Assembly: GCF_017654505.1 (NCBI RefSeq)
Contig: NC_054571.1
Location: 4,310,041 to 4,374,040, forward strand
Length of the DNA stretch: 64,000 nt
Direction: 5' to 3'
From: Polyodon spathula
Lineage: Eukaryota; Chordata; Actinopteri; Acipenseriformes; Polyodontidae
Shown here: positions 24,758 through 34,229 of the stretch, piece by piece
Layout of the letters: every line of letters begins with the position of its first letter
Numbering within the stretch: position 1 is the stretch's first letter
The notes under the pieces: model-generated
Seen by the model: the letters and a program-made list of their open reading frames with translations, nothing else
The model's database searches: none
Told to the model about the DNA's origin: nothing
Program-made: the position numbers and the translations under genes

Positions 24758-25600
24758 TCAATTCTTGGTAGAACCACCTTTGGCAGCAATTACAGCTGTG
24801 AGTCTTTTGGGGTAAGTCTCTACCAGGTTTGCACATCTGGATCGTGCAATATCCGCCCATTCTTCTTGGTAAAATTGTTCAAGCTCTGTCACATTGGCAA
24901 TCTTCAAGTCTTGCCACAGATTCTCAATCGAATTCAAGTCTGGGCTTTGACTGGGCCACTCTAGGACATTCACTTTCTTGTTTTCAAGCCACTCACAGTG
25001 CCGCTTTGGCTGTGTGCTTGGGATCATTGTCCTGCTGAAAGGTGAATCTCCGTCCCAGTCTTAGGTCTTTTGCAGACTGAAGCAGGTTTTCCTCAAGAAT
25101 TTGGCCAAATAGTTCAATTTTTGTTTCATCAGACCACATAATCTTTTGCCACATCTTTTCAGTCTCCCACATGCCTTTTTGCAAATTCCAAGCATGATTT
25201 TACATGGGCTTTTTTCAGAAATGGCTTCCTTCTTGCCACTCTTCCATACAGGCCAGATTTGTGGATAACCTCAGCTATTGTTGACACATGGACAGTTTCT
25301 CCCATCTCAGCCATGGAATGCTGTAGATCTTTCAGAGTTGTCATTGGCCTCTTGGTGGCTTCTCTGACAAATGCCCTTCTTACCCGGCTGCTCAGTTTGG
25401 GAGGACGGCCTGCTCTAAGCAGATTCTGAGTGGTGCCATATACCTTCCACTTCTTAATGATCGACTTGACTGTACTCCAAGGGATATTCAGTGCCTTTGA
25501 AATCTTTTGATATCCCTCCCCTGATCTGTGCCTTTCCATAACTTTATCCCAGAGTTGTTTTGAAAGCTCCTTGGTCTTAGTATTAGTATCTTTGCATTAA
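24758..25600 (-). pseudogene. Tc1-like transposase pseudogene, copy 3
   Basis: Coding remains run from TKELSKQLWDKVMERHRSGE near 25590, through NIPWSTVKSIIKKWKVYGTT and RAGRPPKLSSRVRRAF, to [14 protein letters not shown] near 25110 (first catalytic aspartate kept). The frame then jumps straight to [13 protein letters not shown]: roughly 50 residues of the catalytic core, including the [11 protein letters not shown] block, are deleted. The second aspartate ([13 protein letters not shown]) and the glutamate region (SPDLNSIENLW) remain in two further frames. It ends VIAAKGGSTKN near 24770. No start codon is left at the usual place. It is a deletion derivative with no activity. Confidence 0.88.
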
Positions 25601-25923
25601 ATGCACTACCCAACTGCGGGACCTTACAGAGACAGGTGCATTTAATCTGAAATCATGTGAACCACTTTTATTGCACACAGATGGACTCTGTTTAACTTAT
25701 TGTGTGAATTCTGAAGGCAATTGGTTGCACCTGAGCTTAATTGGGAGTATCATAGCAAAGGGGGTGAATACTTATCTAATGAAGACATTTAAGGTTTCCC
25801 CTTTTTTTCAAATATTGAAAGTGTTAAGTTGGTTGAGTAAATCAAAGGAAAAAAATCCCATTTAAATGCATCAAGATTTCAGGTTGTAACACAACAACAG
25901 TGAAAACATCCAAAGGGGGGGTG

Positions 25924-26340
25924 TGGCAGAGCAAAGCTCTGCCCTTTTTAAATTGGCAGGGATGGGGTTAACTTCCCCTACCTGCCTGGGTTTATTATGT
26001 TCAGATGGCTGGGGTTGATTAGTTGATTAGGTTAATTAATGATCAATCAGAGCCCAGCCACCTGACATAAAAGGAGGCCTCTGCTTCTCATTTGGCAGAG
26101 GGAGCTGAGGAAGCAGGTTGGTGGGGTTTTTTGGTGTGTGATTTTTTGAACTTTGCTAAATCCAGTGAAGGCATTGCCCAGCCTGGACATTATTATTTTT
26201 GTTAGTTTTGCTTTTAGTCTTTCTTTTTGTGTTTAAATTGCTTTGTTTTGGCCCTTGTGCCCTCTTTTTTTGTGTATTTATATAAAATATATATTTTTTG
26301 AACTGTCTCTGGGCCTCTATCCACTCGCCAGCCTGCCACA
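25924..26340 (+). mobile_element. Solo LTR nested in Tc1 copy 3 (same family as 17456-17873)
   Basis: Ends in CCAGCCTGCCACA and is flanked by GGGTG at 25919-25923 and 26341-26345 if the 5' limit is TGGCAGAG; the TGTGGCAG limit at 25922 gives an imperfect duplication. It shares GGCAGAGCAAAGCTCTGCCC, TTGGCAGGGATGGGGTTAAC and CACCTGACATAAAAGGAGGC with the 17.5-kb LTR. TATA-like CATAAAAGG lies near 26066. Confidence 0.88.
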
Positions 26341-26640
26341 GGGTGAATATTTCCTATAGGCACTGTATGTATGTCCTGTAGTCCTGAATATTAGGACTAT
26401 TGCACTCAGAAATACATCTGTGGTTGTCCTTGATTAGCAGATAAACTATTTATTTATACAGTATGAGAAATGGTTATAGCTTATATTATTTGTTTAAATT
26501 AGAAATGTTGTTCCATGATCTACATATGTTTGTCCTGGATCAACATATTACATTATATTATTAATTTAAACTAATAATGTTGTCTGATTATCTACATACT
26601 GTATGTTTGTCTGGATCAACATCATGCAATTGCTGTTTTT

Positions 26641-27159
26641 AGTTATGTCATGAATGCTTTTATTTATTTATTTTTTTTCAGGAGCCATAATACAGAATTA
26701 TCATGTTCCATTTTTACTTTTAAAACTTTAAGAATTTTCATTAACCAATGAGTTGATGCATTTTATTGTGTTTTCATATAACAGATATGGAGAAGCTTCT
26801 TAGGAAGACTTAGGAAAAAAAGAAGACAACTGAAATTGATACAAAACTAGATGTTTGTGTTATTAAAAGTTTGTGCTGATCTTGTTTTACAAAAAATAAT
26901 GCATGTATCATTGGGTGACCACTTCACGACCTGCAATTCTGCCTTAAGAAAAAATAGAAGAAATGTCTATTAAGTTTTAATGTGTATGATCAGGACCTAA
27001 AACGCAAAAAAAGCTTCAGGACTGCAGGATGTAATGCCTCTGTGTCATTTAGTTATTCAATGATTGGGACAAGTATACTGTCATTGTGCAGCGCATATAT
27101 GACATGTATAAGGGACATGATCCCAATGAGGCTTAGGATGTATGTTCTCACAGAATACA
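26641..27159. other. Unassigned stretch
   Basis: AT-rich, no recognised feature. Confidence 0.4.
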
Positions 27160-27400
27160 CCCAGATAGAAATGAACATTGATAAGGGGGTTAAAACCAAT
27201 TACAAAATGTTTTAGCAATATTACAAGAGCAAGAGAACATTAAAAAAGGAGGTTAAATGTCTACAGCAACTTATGGAAACTATAATAAGATCCAAAATGG
27301 AAAATTACCTATATGGTGACAGTATCCTGGGAGACTGTCAACACGGTTTTAGGAAAGGGAGATCGTGTCTAATGTCTGGGTTGAGTGAATTCAATAAAAT
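27160..27400 (+). pseudogene. CR1 ORF2 fragment (linker fused to RT), plus strand
   Basis: Reads EMNIDKGVKTNYKMF and KSKRTLKKEVKCLQ, the linker before CR1 reverse transcriptase, then passes directly into METIIRSKMENYLYGDSILG and QHGFRKGRSCLM, which belong well inside the RT domain. About 100 residues are missing between. It is the same family as the minus-strand CR1 beside it but in the opposite orientation. Confidence 0.75.
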
Positions 27401-27519
27401 GACATTCCAGAAGGGGATGGATGGGGATGTCTGATTGCTGTGTACAAACTATATAAGCTTTGGAGAATTAATGTATAAGAAAGGTTACAAATGAGAGGCC
27501 ATTCGGCCCATCTTGCTCG

Positions 27520-29110
27520 TTTGGCTGTTAATAGCTTATTGATCCCAGAATCTCATCAAGCAGTTTCTCGAAGGATCCCAGGGTGTTAGCTTCAACAACG
27601 TTACTGGGAAGTTGGTTCCAGACTCCCATAATTCTCTGTGTAAAAAAGTGCCTCCTATTTTCTGTTCTGAATGCCCATTTATCTAATTTAAGTTGTGACC
27701 CCTATCTTTGATTCTTTTTTCAGATCGAAAAAGTCCCCTAGGTCAACATTGTCACTACCTTTTAGAAATTGGAATGCTTTAATCAGATCGTCGTGTAGTC
27801 TTCTTTGTCAAGACTGTTGATTCTTTTAGCCTGTCTGAAAATAACATGCCTTTTAAACCAGGAATAATTATGGTCGCTCTTCTTTGCGCTCTTTCTAGAG
27901 CAGCAATATCCTTTTTGCAGCGAGGTGACTAGAACTAAACACAATATTCTAAATGAGGTCTTACTAATGCATTGCAAAGTTGTAACATTACATCCTTTGA
28001 TTTAAATTAATCATTTTTAACTATATATCCAAGATTTTTGGCCTTTTTTATAGCTTCCCCACATTGTCTAGATGAAGACATTTTTGAGTCAACATAAACT
28101 CCTAAATCTTTTTCATAGATTCCTTCTTCAATTTCAGTATCTCCCATATGGTATTAATAATGGACATTTTTATTGCCTGCATGCAGTACCTTACACTTTT
28201 CTGTATTAAATGTCATTTGCCAAGTGTCTGCCCACTCTTCCTATTTTTGTTTTGTCTGCAAATTTAACAAGTTTGCTTACTACACCAGAATCTAAGTAAT
28301 TAATGTAGACTAGGAATAGCAGAGGATCTAATACTGATCCCTGTGGTACTCCTTTGGTTACCTCGCTCCATTTTGAGGTTTATCCTCTAATCAGTACTTT
28401 CTGTTTTCATTTTTAAGCTTTCTGGAAATCTAAATATTGCAGTTATCCATTGTTGATGTTGTATCCTCAAAAGAAATCAAGCAGCTTAGTTAGATACAAT
28501 CTCCCTTTCCTAAAACCATGCAGACTGTCTCCCAGGATACTGTTACCATATAGGTAATTTTCCATTTTGGATCTTATTATAGTTTCCATAGGTTTACATA
28601 TAATAGAAGTCAGGCTTATTGGTCTGTAGTTACCTGGTTCGGTTTTGTCTCCCTTTTTGTGGATCGGTATTACGTTTGCAATTCTCCAGTCTGTCGGTAC
28701 AACCCATCTGTCAAGAGACTGTTGCATGATCTTGGTTAGTAGTTTGTAAATAACTTCTTTCATTTCTTTGAGTACTATTGGGAGGATCTCATCCAGCCCA
28801 GGGGATTTGTTTATTTTAAGAGCTCCTAGTCCCTTTAACACTTCTGCTTCTGTTAGTTATTTGAAACTGGATAGGAACAGGGCTGCATGTGGGGCATGTT
28901 GTCCGTATTCTCTTTGTACAAACTTGTGAAAAGTAATCATTTAATATCTTTGCAATTGTTTTCTCTTCATCTGTGATGTTGCCATTTGTATCTCTTAGAC
29001 ATTTTACTCCCTCTTTGAATGTTCTTTTGTGATTAATATTGGAAAAACTTTTGAGAATTGGTTTTAGCCCCCTTGGCAATGTTCATTTCTACCTCCTAAG
29101 TCTTCTTCAT
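27520..29110 (-). pseudogene. CR1 ORF2 (reverse transcriptase) pseudogene
   Basis: ORF2 copies LINE RNA into the genome. In order on the minus strand I can read the linker (FKEGVKCLRDTNGNITDEEK, ILNDYFSQV), the RT fingers (KINKSPGLDEILPIVLKEMK, RIANVIPIHKKGDKTEPGNY, RPISLTSIICKPMETIIRSK), then VTKGVPQGSVLDPLLFLVYI and the catalytic box at 28244-28266. The box reads FADKTK where CR1 has FADDT, so a catalytic aspartate is lost. The thumb follows (DLGVYVDSKMSSSRQCGEAI) and then the C-terminal block near 27540-27760. Several frameshifts and stops separate the parts. Homology to CR1 is firm; it is inactive. Confidence 0.87.
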
Positions 29111-29132
29111 TTCTACCTCCTTAAGTCTTTAT

Positions 29133-29660
29133 CTAGACAATGTGGGGAAGCTATAAAAAGGCCAACAAGATGCTCGGGTATACAATGAAAAGTGTTGAAT
29201 TTAAATCGAGGGAAGTAATGCTCTAGAAAGAGTGCAAAGAAGAGCGACCACAATTATTCCGGGCTTAAAAGGCATGTCATATGCAGACAGGCTAAAATAA
29301 TTGAATCTGTTCAGTCTTGAACAAAGAAGACTACGTGGCGACCTGATTCAAGCATTCAAAATTCTAAAAGGTATTGACAGTGTCGACCCAAGGGACTTTT
29401 TCAGCCTGAAAAAAGAAACAAGGACCAGGGGTCACAAATGGAGATTAGACAAAGGGGCATTCAGAACAGAAAATAGGAGGCACTTTTTTTACACAGAGAA
29501 TTGTGAGGGTCTGGAATCAACTCCCCAGTAATGTTGTTGAAGCTGACACCCTGGGATCCTCCAAGAAGCTGCTTGATGAGATTCTGGGATCAATAAGCTA
29601 CTAACAACCAAACGAGCAAGATGGGCCGAATGGCCTCCTCTTGTTTGTAAACTTTCTTAT
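29133..29660 (+). pseudogene. CR1 LINE 3' end, plus strand, nested in the minus-strand CR1
   Basis: Starts RQCGEAI-like, reads LERVQRRATTIIPGLKGMSY and, after a stop, LNLFSLEQRRLRGDLIQAFK ILKG and on to the C-terminal end, then the 3' UTR CAAGATGGGCCGAATGGCCT. Its tail is cut by the solo LTR at 29661 and resumes at 30252-30265 (CTTCTTATGTTCT). Confidence 0.85.
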
Positions 29661-30251
29661 TGTGATGAGTCAAAGGGATTTCGGTCTGTGATTCAGCCTC
29701 CCGACAGTAGATGGCATCAAACCAACTCGGGACTTCCCTTACCAAGATCTCGTGACCATGGCAAAAGTCATCTTTTGAGGGGCGGCACCTTGGTGAGGGG
29801 CGGAAGTACGAGTATGTAAATTCCAGCCACTGGAGTCAAGTGAAGGATAAGGACACTTGTCAGCTGGGGATTGGTGTTCCACTGACTACAGAGGCGGGGC
29901 ATTACATACTAAAAGGAACGTACTACTGTGTTCGGGGTTGGTCCGAAAGTAAAATAGGAGGAGTAACGGGTGGAGGGAGAGACTTGGTGCAGCGGGATTT
30001 AAAAAAAAAAAAAAACACTAACATTTCTTTTGTCTTTTTTTGTTTATGTATGGTTTACCACGAAGACGATTAAAGACGAGTTATCACGATCGGTTTTGGA
30101 TTTCACCCCTGCACTCCTTCCCTCACACCATTTTGTTTTCTTTTGTTATTTAATTATTTTTGTTGTGTATAGATAATAAAAATAAATTATTTTATTTCTG
30201 TACACATAAATTACTGTCTGGACATTCCATTTAATACACTCTCGCCTCACA
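29661..30251 (+). mobile_element. Solo LTR, same family as 567-1175, inserted in a CR1 tail
   Basis: Begins TGTGATGAGTCAAAGGG and ends CTCGCCTCACA. The left flank ends CTTAT and the right flank reads CTTCTTATG, so CTTAT recurs three bases past the 3' limit, consistent with a target duplication plus a small slip in the octamer tail. No internal region is present. Confidence 0.88.
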
Positions 30252-30265
30252 CTTCTTATGTTCTC

Positions 30266-30991
30266 TCTCTTGGCCTTTCTAACTTCCTTTTTGACTTGTG
30301 TTTGCAGTTCCAAGTCTTCTTTCTGTGTACATATTCTTGGTCCTTTTTAAATGCTCTGTAAAATGCCTTTTTTTTCTGAATATTTTTTTTAATTCATCTA
30401 TTAAGCCATTTTGACCATTTTGTTTTAGATTTTGATTTGTCTATGTCACCAGGTGACAAATCATGGTTTTGATTTCCTTTTCTTCTTCTCTTTGATCACT
30501 TGTACTATACTTTTTTCTTTTCTTTTATGATACACTCACTTGATTTCCAAAGTTTCTTTTCCCCTATGCACTATGATTGATTAATTTTATTTGGGCACTA
30601 TCTATTTTGTTATGCTCTGACAGAAATGCATACACACTGGGGCTGCATGGGGAAAATTAATTCTGATTATTTAAAAAGTAGCTGAAACAGAACGTAACAT
30701 AAATAAACAAAGAAAGAAGGAAGGAAAAAAGAACTGGGTAAGAAGAAAACAGGGAACCTAAAAGTGGAGGTACTGTTTAAACTAAATTACTTTAAAGGAA
30801 CTTGAATTGACCTGTTGCTGGTTATTGTTGAGAACAATAGAACAGTGCATACAGTACCGGTGTTTGGAAAGTATTCTTCCCTCACATATTTTTGCAGGAC
30901 CTGATGCCTGTAGCTCCTCCACCAGGTGACATAGTCTGGCTCTAAGTGGTGATATTTGTGCACCACGATTTCAGCCATACATTTAGATTAT
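30266..30991 (-). other. CR1 linker and decayed endonuclease region
   Basis: At 30265-30400 the minus strand reads a basic, Lys-rich linker fragment (TQVKKEVRKAKR-like in a mixed frame). Beyond it, to 30990, no endonuclease motif could be confirmed. A CR1 endonuclease would be expected here, so it is either deleted or unrecognisable. Confidence 0.45.
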
Positions 30992-31721
30992 TTATTTCCA
31001 TCTGTCCGTATGGTCCTTTGCAAGGTGCCAGCAGTATCCCACAAAATACCACAGTTTGTGTCTTTTCATTTCCTTCCTAGATCTCTGAATTAGTTTTGCA
31101 AGGATCTTGGTTGGTCTCTTCCAATGTTGTTTGTACCGATGTGGACGACTACTACCGGGTTGTCTCCTGTTCGTTCTAGGAGCCTGTCCACGTTCTGAGT
31201 GATGTGCGTGACAAAGGCTCCTGGAAGACAGCACGCTGTTGTAGTAAGGGGGTCCAGACTGCGCACTGAACTTCCTGTGTTTCGCATTATGAAGTCCCCG
31301 ACAATCATGACCTCTATTCCTGGATGTTGTTCCTTTCGTTCTCTTGATGCTGGTTTTGATCATCTAAATTTAGTTAACCTAAGGTGGATCAGATTTGCTT
31401 GATGTTTTGATTTCCTGTGGTTGTGTTTGACTAGGTTTCTTTTTTCCATCTCTGCCTATCGGAACCCAACTGTTTTGACCCTCTTCTATCTCCCTGGTGG
31501 CGTTTATGGGTGCAAATTTCCAAGAATATCAGGTGTGCCAGCTCTTCAAACTGCTGTTGCTGTTTCATTTCCTGCAGCTCCATTTCTAGCATACTTACTC
31601 GTTGAAGCAAGTCCTGGATTGTGCAACACATTACACACACTTGGTTTAGCTCTGCTGGGTTTTTTCATATTTCCCACATTATGCAGGTGTCACAGACTAC
31701 TGGCTTGAAGGCCAGGTTCAT
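30992..31721 (-). pseudogene. CR1 ORF1 pseudogene with coiled coil and GDSL-type esterase
   Basis: ORF1 of several CR1 elements carries an esterase-like domain whose role in retrotransposition is uncertain. From an ATG at 31719-31721 the reading gives MNLAFKPVVCDTC, then stops; a second stretch has CVMCCTIQDLL followed by a heptad-rich, Gln-rich coil (MLEMELQEMKQQQQFEEL). The esterase segment reads MIVGDFIMRNTGSSVRSLD with GDF at 31291-31299 where the catalytic motif is GDS, so the nucleophilic serine is lost (TCC to TTC would explain it). VVVVHIGTNNIGRD (31123-31140 for IGTNNI) is intact block III. Frames are shifted between parts. Confidence 0.78.
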
Positions 31722-31880
31722 TTTTTTTTAGTTTAAGTTTAGTTTCTGCAACTGTCAACTTGCTTGTAAACTACGCTGCACTTTTCCACTAAGCTCTTTC
31801 CCCACTCTGCCGCTGTTTGGACTGCCTTGCTTTTGTGAGTGTGCTTTGTTAGCACCATTCCCTTGTCTCAAATGATGTGA

Positions 31881-32589
31881 AAGTAATCAGCTTGTTTCAG
31901 AAAAAGACATGCAGCTGTTACATTTAAGCTGCAGTAATTTTCCAATTTGCTGTATTTTCTGACCACAGCAGTTAAAGATTTATCTTGGAACACTGACTCA
32001 TGCTTGTGAGAAGTGTTTCCTGCATAATGTGATAAAAACGATAACAATATCAAAGGACTTCAACTTTCTTTATTTTACCATCTACATATTTTTACTCAAG
32101 TTACTTTTCAACATAAGCTTTTTAAGCTTTTAATAACTACAGCAATTACATAAAAAAATGTTTAACTTAAATCTACAAATCACTCCCCTCCCCTTTAAAA
32201 CATGAGCAGAATTTTAGAAGCAGAATGACATGGAACACGTAATTAGCCATCTGAAAAAGTGGTTTATAATTTTTTTTTTTTTTTGGCTGACCACAAGGAA
32301 TTTATTAGTCGACCACAAATACATAACATCAATTTTAATAAATGCGTATGGTCCAAGAAATGTGAGTGTTTTGAGCTACCGTGATTAAGAAAGATTTAAT
32401 AAAATAGCTGCCCACTACATTTGCAAGTATTTGTTTATAGCAGTGAGCAATATAGGGTTTAAGTGCATCCTATCCCTTCTCTGGCCCTGAAAAGAAAACA
32501 AAACTTTAAAAAAAAAGAAGCAATAAAGAACATATTAGTATACAATTGGACAATTTGGAAATATTTTAGTTGTGCTGCTGAAATTCGAA
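31881..32589. other. Unassigned stretch
   Basis: AT-rich; no gene or family recognised. Confidence 0.4.
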
Positions 32590-32880
32590 ATTCTTCCACA
32601 TATTAAAGGATACATACATGTGTAGATCTGGGAGCAATATTCCTAATTTAAAGTAATAATATCAGCTATAAACATTTCTCATACTGTGTAAATGAATAAT
32701 ATATCTGCTGATCAAGGACAAACACAGATGTATTTCTAAGTATAATATTCCTAATATTGATGACAAGAATGAGTGTTGATACAGGACAAATATACAGCTC
32801 ATGGAACAACATTATTAATATACATCAAAAGCATATATGCTGGATATCCAGGCCAGTGTTTAATTCCTGGAACAATATTT
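32590..32880 (-). repeat. Dispersed repeat U, minus copy (uninterrupted)
   Basis: Reverse complement of the repeat at 24470-24552 plus 26366-26640. At the site where the other copy holds the Tc1 element, this copy reads (minus strand) CCATGAGCTGTATATTTGTC without interruption, so it serves as an empty-site relative. Confidence 0.75.
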
Positions 32881-32889
32881 ATATGACAG

Positions 32890-34089
32890 TGATGGCTGAG
32901 GTGGTGATGTCAGACCACATGTAGGAACTGCAGAGACACGGAGGTAGGTCGGGTGCAAAAAATATGCTGCGGCGCTATTTATTTCAACAAAAATAAATAA
33001 ACAATTTTAGTTTAAAAAAAACACTGCTCACAGAGTGCACATAAAAAGGTTGAAAGAAAAACAAATCATGAACACACAATACGAATATAATATGCAGGTC
33101 TGGTTGGGCAGTAGCCTTCACTGAGCCTACTTTCGGTTTCATTTTGTTTTGTTTTCTCCTCTCTCTCTCTTACACACGTTCCTCCTCCGAATACCCACCC
33201 AGAGAGCAGAAAACAGCAAGCTTTTATACAGGTGTCCATCTCCAAATTAGCAACAATTGGGTTGGGTACGTGGGCTGTGGAAATTATGCCTCCCCCTTCT
33301 GGGCTGTGGACGCATCGACTCCTCCCTCTTGGGCTGTGGACACACTGGCTCTTCCCTCTTGGGCTGTGGACACTCGGCCTCCTCCCTCTTGGGCTGTGGT
33401 CACTCAGCCTCCTCCCTCTTGGGCTGTGGACGCATTGACTCCTCTCTCTTGGGCTGTGGACACACTGGCTCTTCCCTCTTGGGCTGTGGTCACTCGGCCT
33501 CCTCCTTCTTGGGATGTGGAAGCACCGGCTTCTCCCTCTTGGGCTGTGGACACTAGGCCTCCTCCCTCTTGGGATGTGGACGCACAGACTCATCCCTCTT
33601 GGGCTGTGGTCACTCAGCCTCCTCCCTCTTGGGATGTGGACGCACCGACTCATCCCTCTTGGGCTGTGGACACTCGGCCTCCTCCCTCTTGGGATGTGGA
33701 TGCATCGACTCCTCCCTCTTGGGCTGTGGTCACTCAGCCTCCTCCCTCTTGGAATGTGGATGCACCGACTCCTCCCTCTTGGGCTGTGGTCACTCGGCTT
33801 CCTCCCTTTTGGGAAGTGGACGCACTGACTCCTCCCTCTTGGGTTGTGGATGCACCGACTCCTCCCTCTTGGGCTGTGGACACACCAACTCCTCCCTCTT
33901 TGGGTCCATGTCTTCTCTCCAGCAGCTGTAGTACCACTCTTCTTCGGGGAGGGGGCAGTTAACTGGGAAATGCTCCCGATCCCCATAGATGGAACTAAGG
34001 TAGTTCCACCTCCAAACACCCACCCAGAGTGCAGAAAACTACAGGCTTTTACACAGGTGACCATCTCCTGATTAGCAACAATTAATCAA
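32890..34089 (-). mobile_element. Gypsy-type LTR sequence, minus strand, expanded by a minisatellite
   Basis: On the minus strand two related segments, 34089-34011 and 33265-33183, each read TTGCTAAT...GTGTAAAAGCC or TATAAAAGC then TTTTCTGC and CTGGGTGGGT. The second contains a clear TATAAAAGC (33220-33228). An AATAAA signal follows near 32980 and the GGTCTGACATCACC end lies at about 32895. Between the two TATA segments lie twenty 30-bp units. Whether this is one LTR with an internal duplication or two LTRs around a short interior is unresolved. Confidence 0.55.
33301..33900. repeat. Thirty-base minisatellite, 20 units
   Basis: Units such as GGGCTGTGGACGCATCGACT + CCTCCCTCTT repeat exactly every 30 bases with no length change. 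Two unit types (GGACGCA and GGTCACTC) partly alternate, giving a 60-base higher-order period in the right half. Because 30 is divisible by three, several frames on both strands stay open, including 272 codons on plus and 332 on minus; I do not treat these as proven genes. Confidence 0.93.
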
Positions 34090-34229
34090 TGAATTAATTC
34101 GGGTGATTGTCACCTTCTGCACAAGATTTTTTTGTGTGGTTGGGGTTTCCCCTTCCATGCTGCCAAACAATAACAAGACATTGTATTTTAATACAAAATA
34201 TTTACTGAGGTCCCTTTCCGACAGTCACA

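Larger units (their letters stand above)
24553..26365 (-). mobile_element. Tc1-like DNA transposon, copy 3, with nested LTR
   Basis: Inverted ends CAGTGCCTATAGGAAG and CTTCC/TTCCTATAGGCACTG are flanked by TA (24551-24552 and 26366-26367). The transposase remains are on the minus strand. An LTR at 25924-26340 sits 25 bp inside the right inverted repeat. Without the LTR the element is about 1.39 kb. Confidence 0.92.
24470..26640 (+). repeat. Dispersed repeat U, plus copy, interrupted by a Tc1 element at 24553-26365
   Basis: Segments 24470-24552 and 26366-26640 together match the reverse complement of 32590-32880, for example AATGTTGTTCCATGAGCT, AGAAATACATCTGTG and TTTATACAGTATGAGAAATG. The unit AATGTTGTTCCATGATCTAC...GTTTGTCCTGGATCAACAT occurs about three times, so the repeat is partly tandem inside. 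Family unknown. Confidence 0.7.
27477..31880 (-). mobile_element. CR1-clade LINE, minus strand, with nested insertions
   Basis: Reading leftwards from about 31880 there is an apparent 5' leader, ORF1 (30992-31721), a region where most of the endonuclease is not recognisable, the linker and reverse transcriptase (28240-29110 and 30265-30400), the C-terminal thumb, and the 3' end at 27477 (plus-strand TACAAATGAGAGGCCATTCG). It is interrupted at about 29133-30265 by a plus-strand CR1 tail containing a solo LTR. Most LINE copies lose the 5' part, so keeping ORF1 is notable. Confidence 0.82.

Noticed and set aside
33301..33900. CRISPR-like array
   Set aside because: Units are contiguous with no spacers, the flanks are LTR sequence, and the DNA is vertebrate.
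33144..33962. Plus-strand frame of 272 codons made of SWAVDTLALP-like decapeptides
   Set aside because: A product of the 30-bp minisatellite, which keeps all frames open. No start context, domain or neighbour supports a gene; kept only as a question in the findings.
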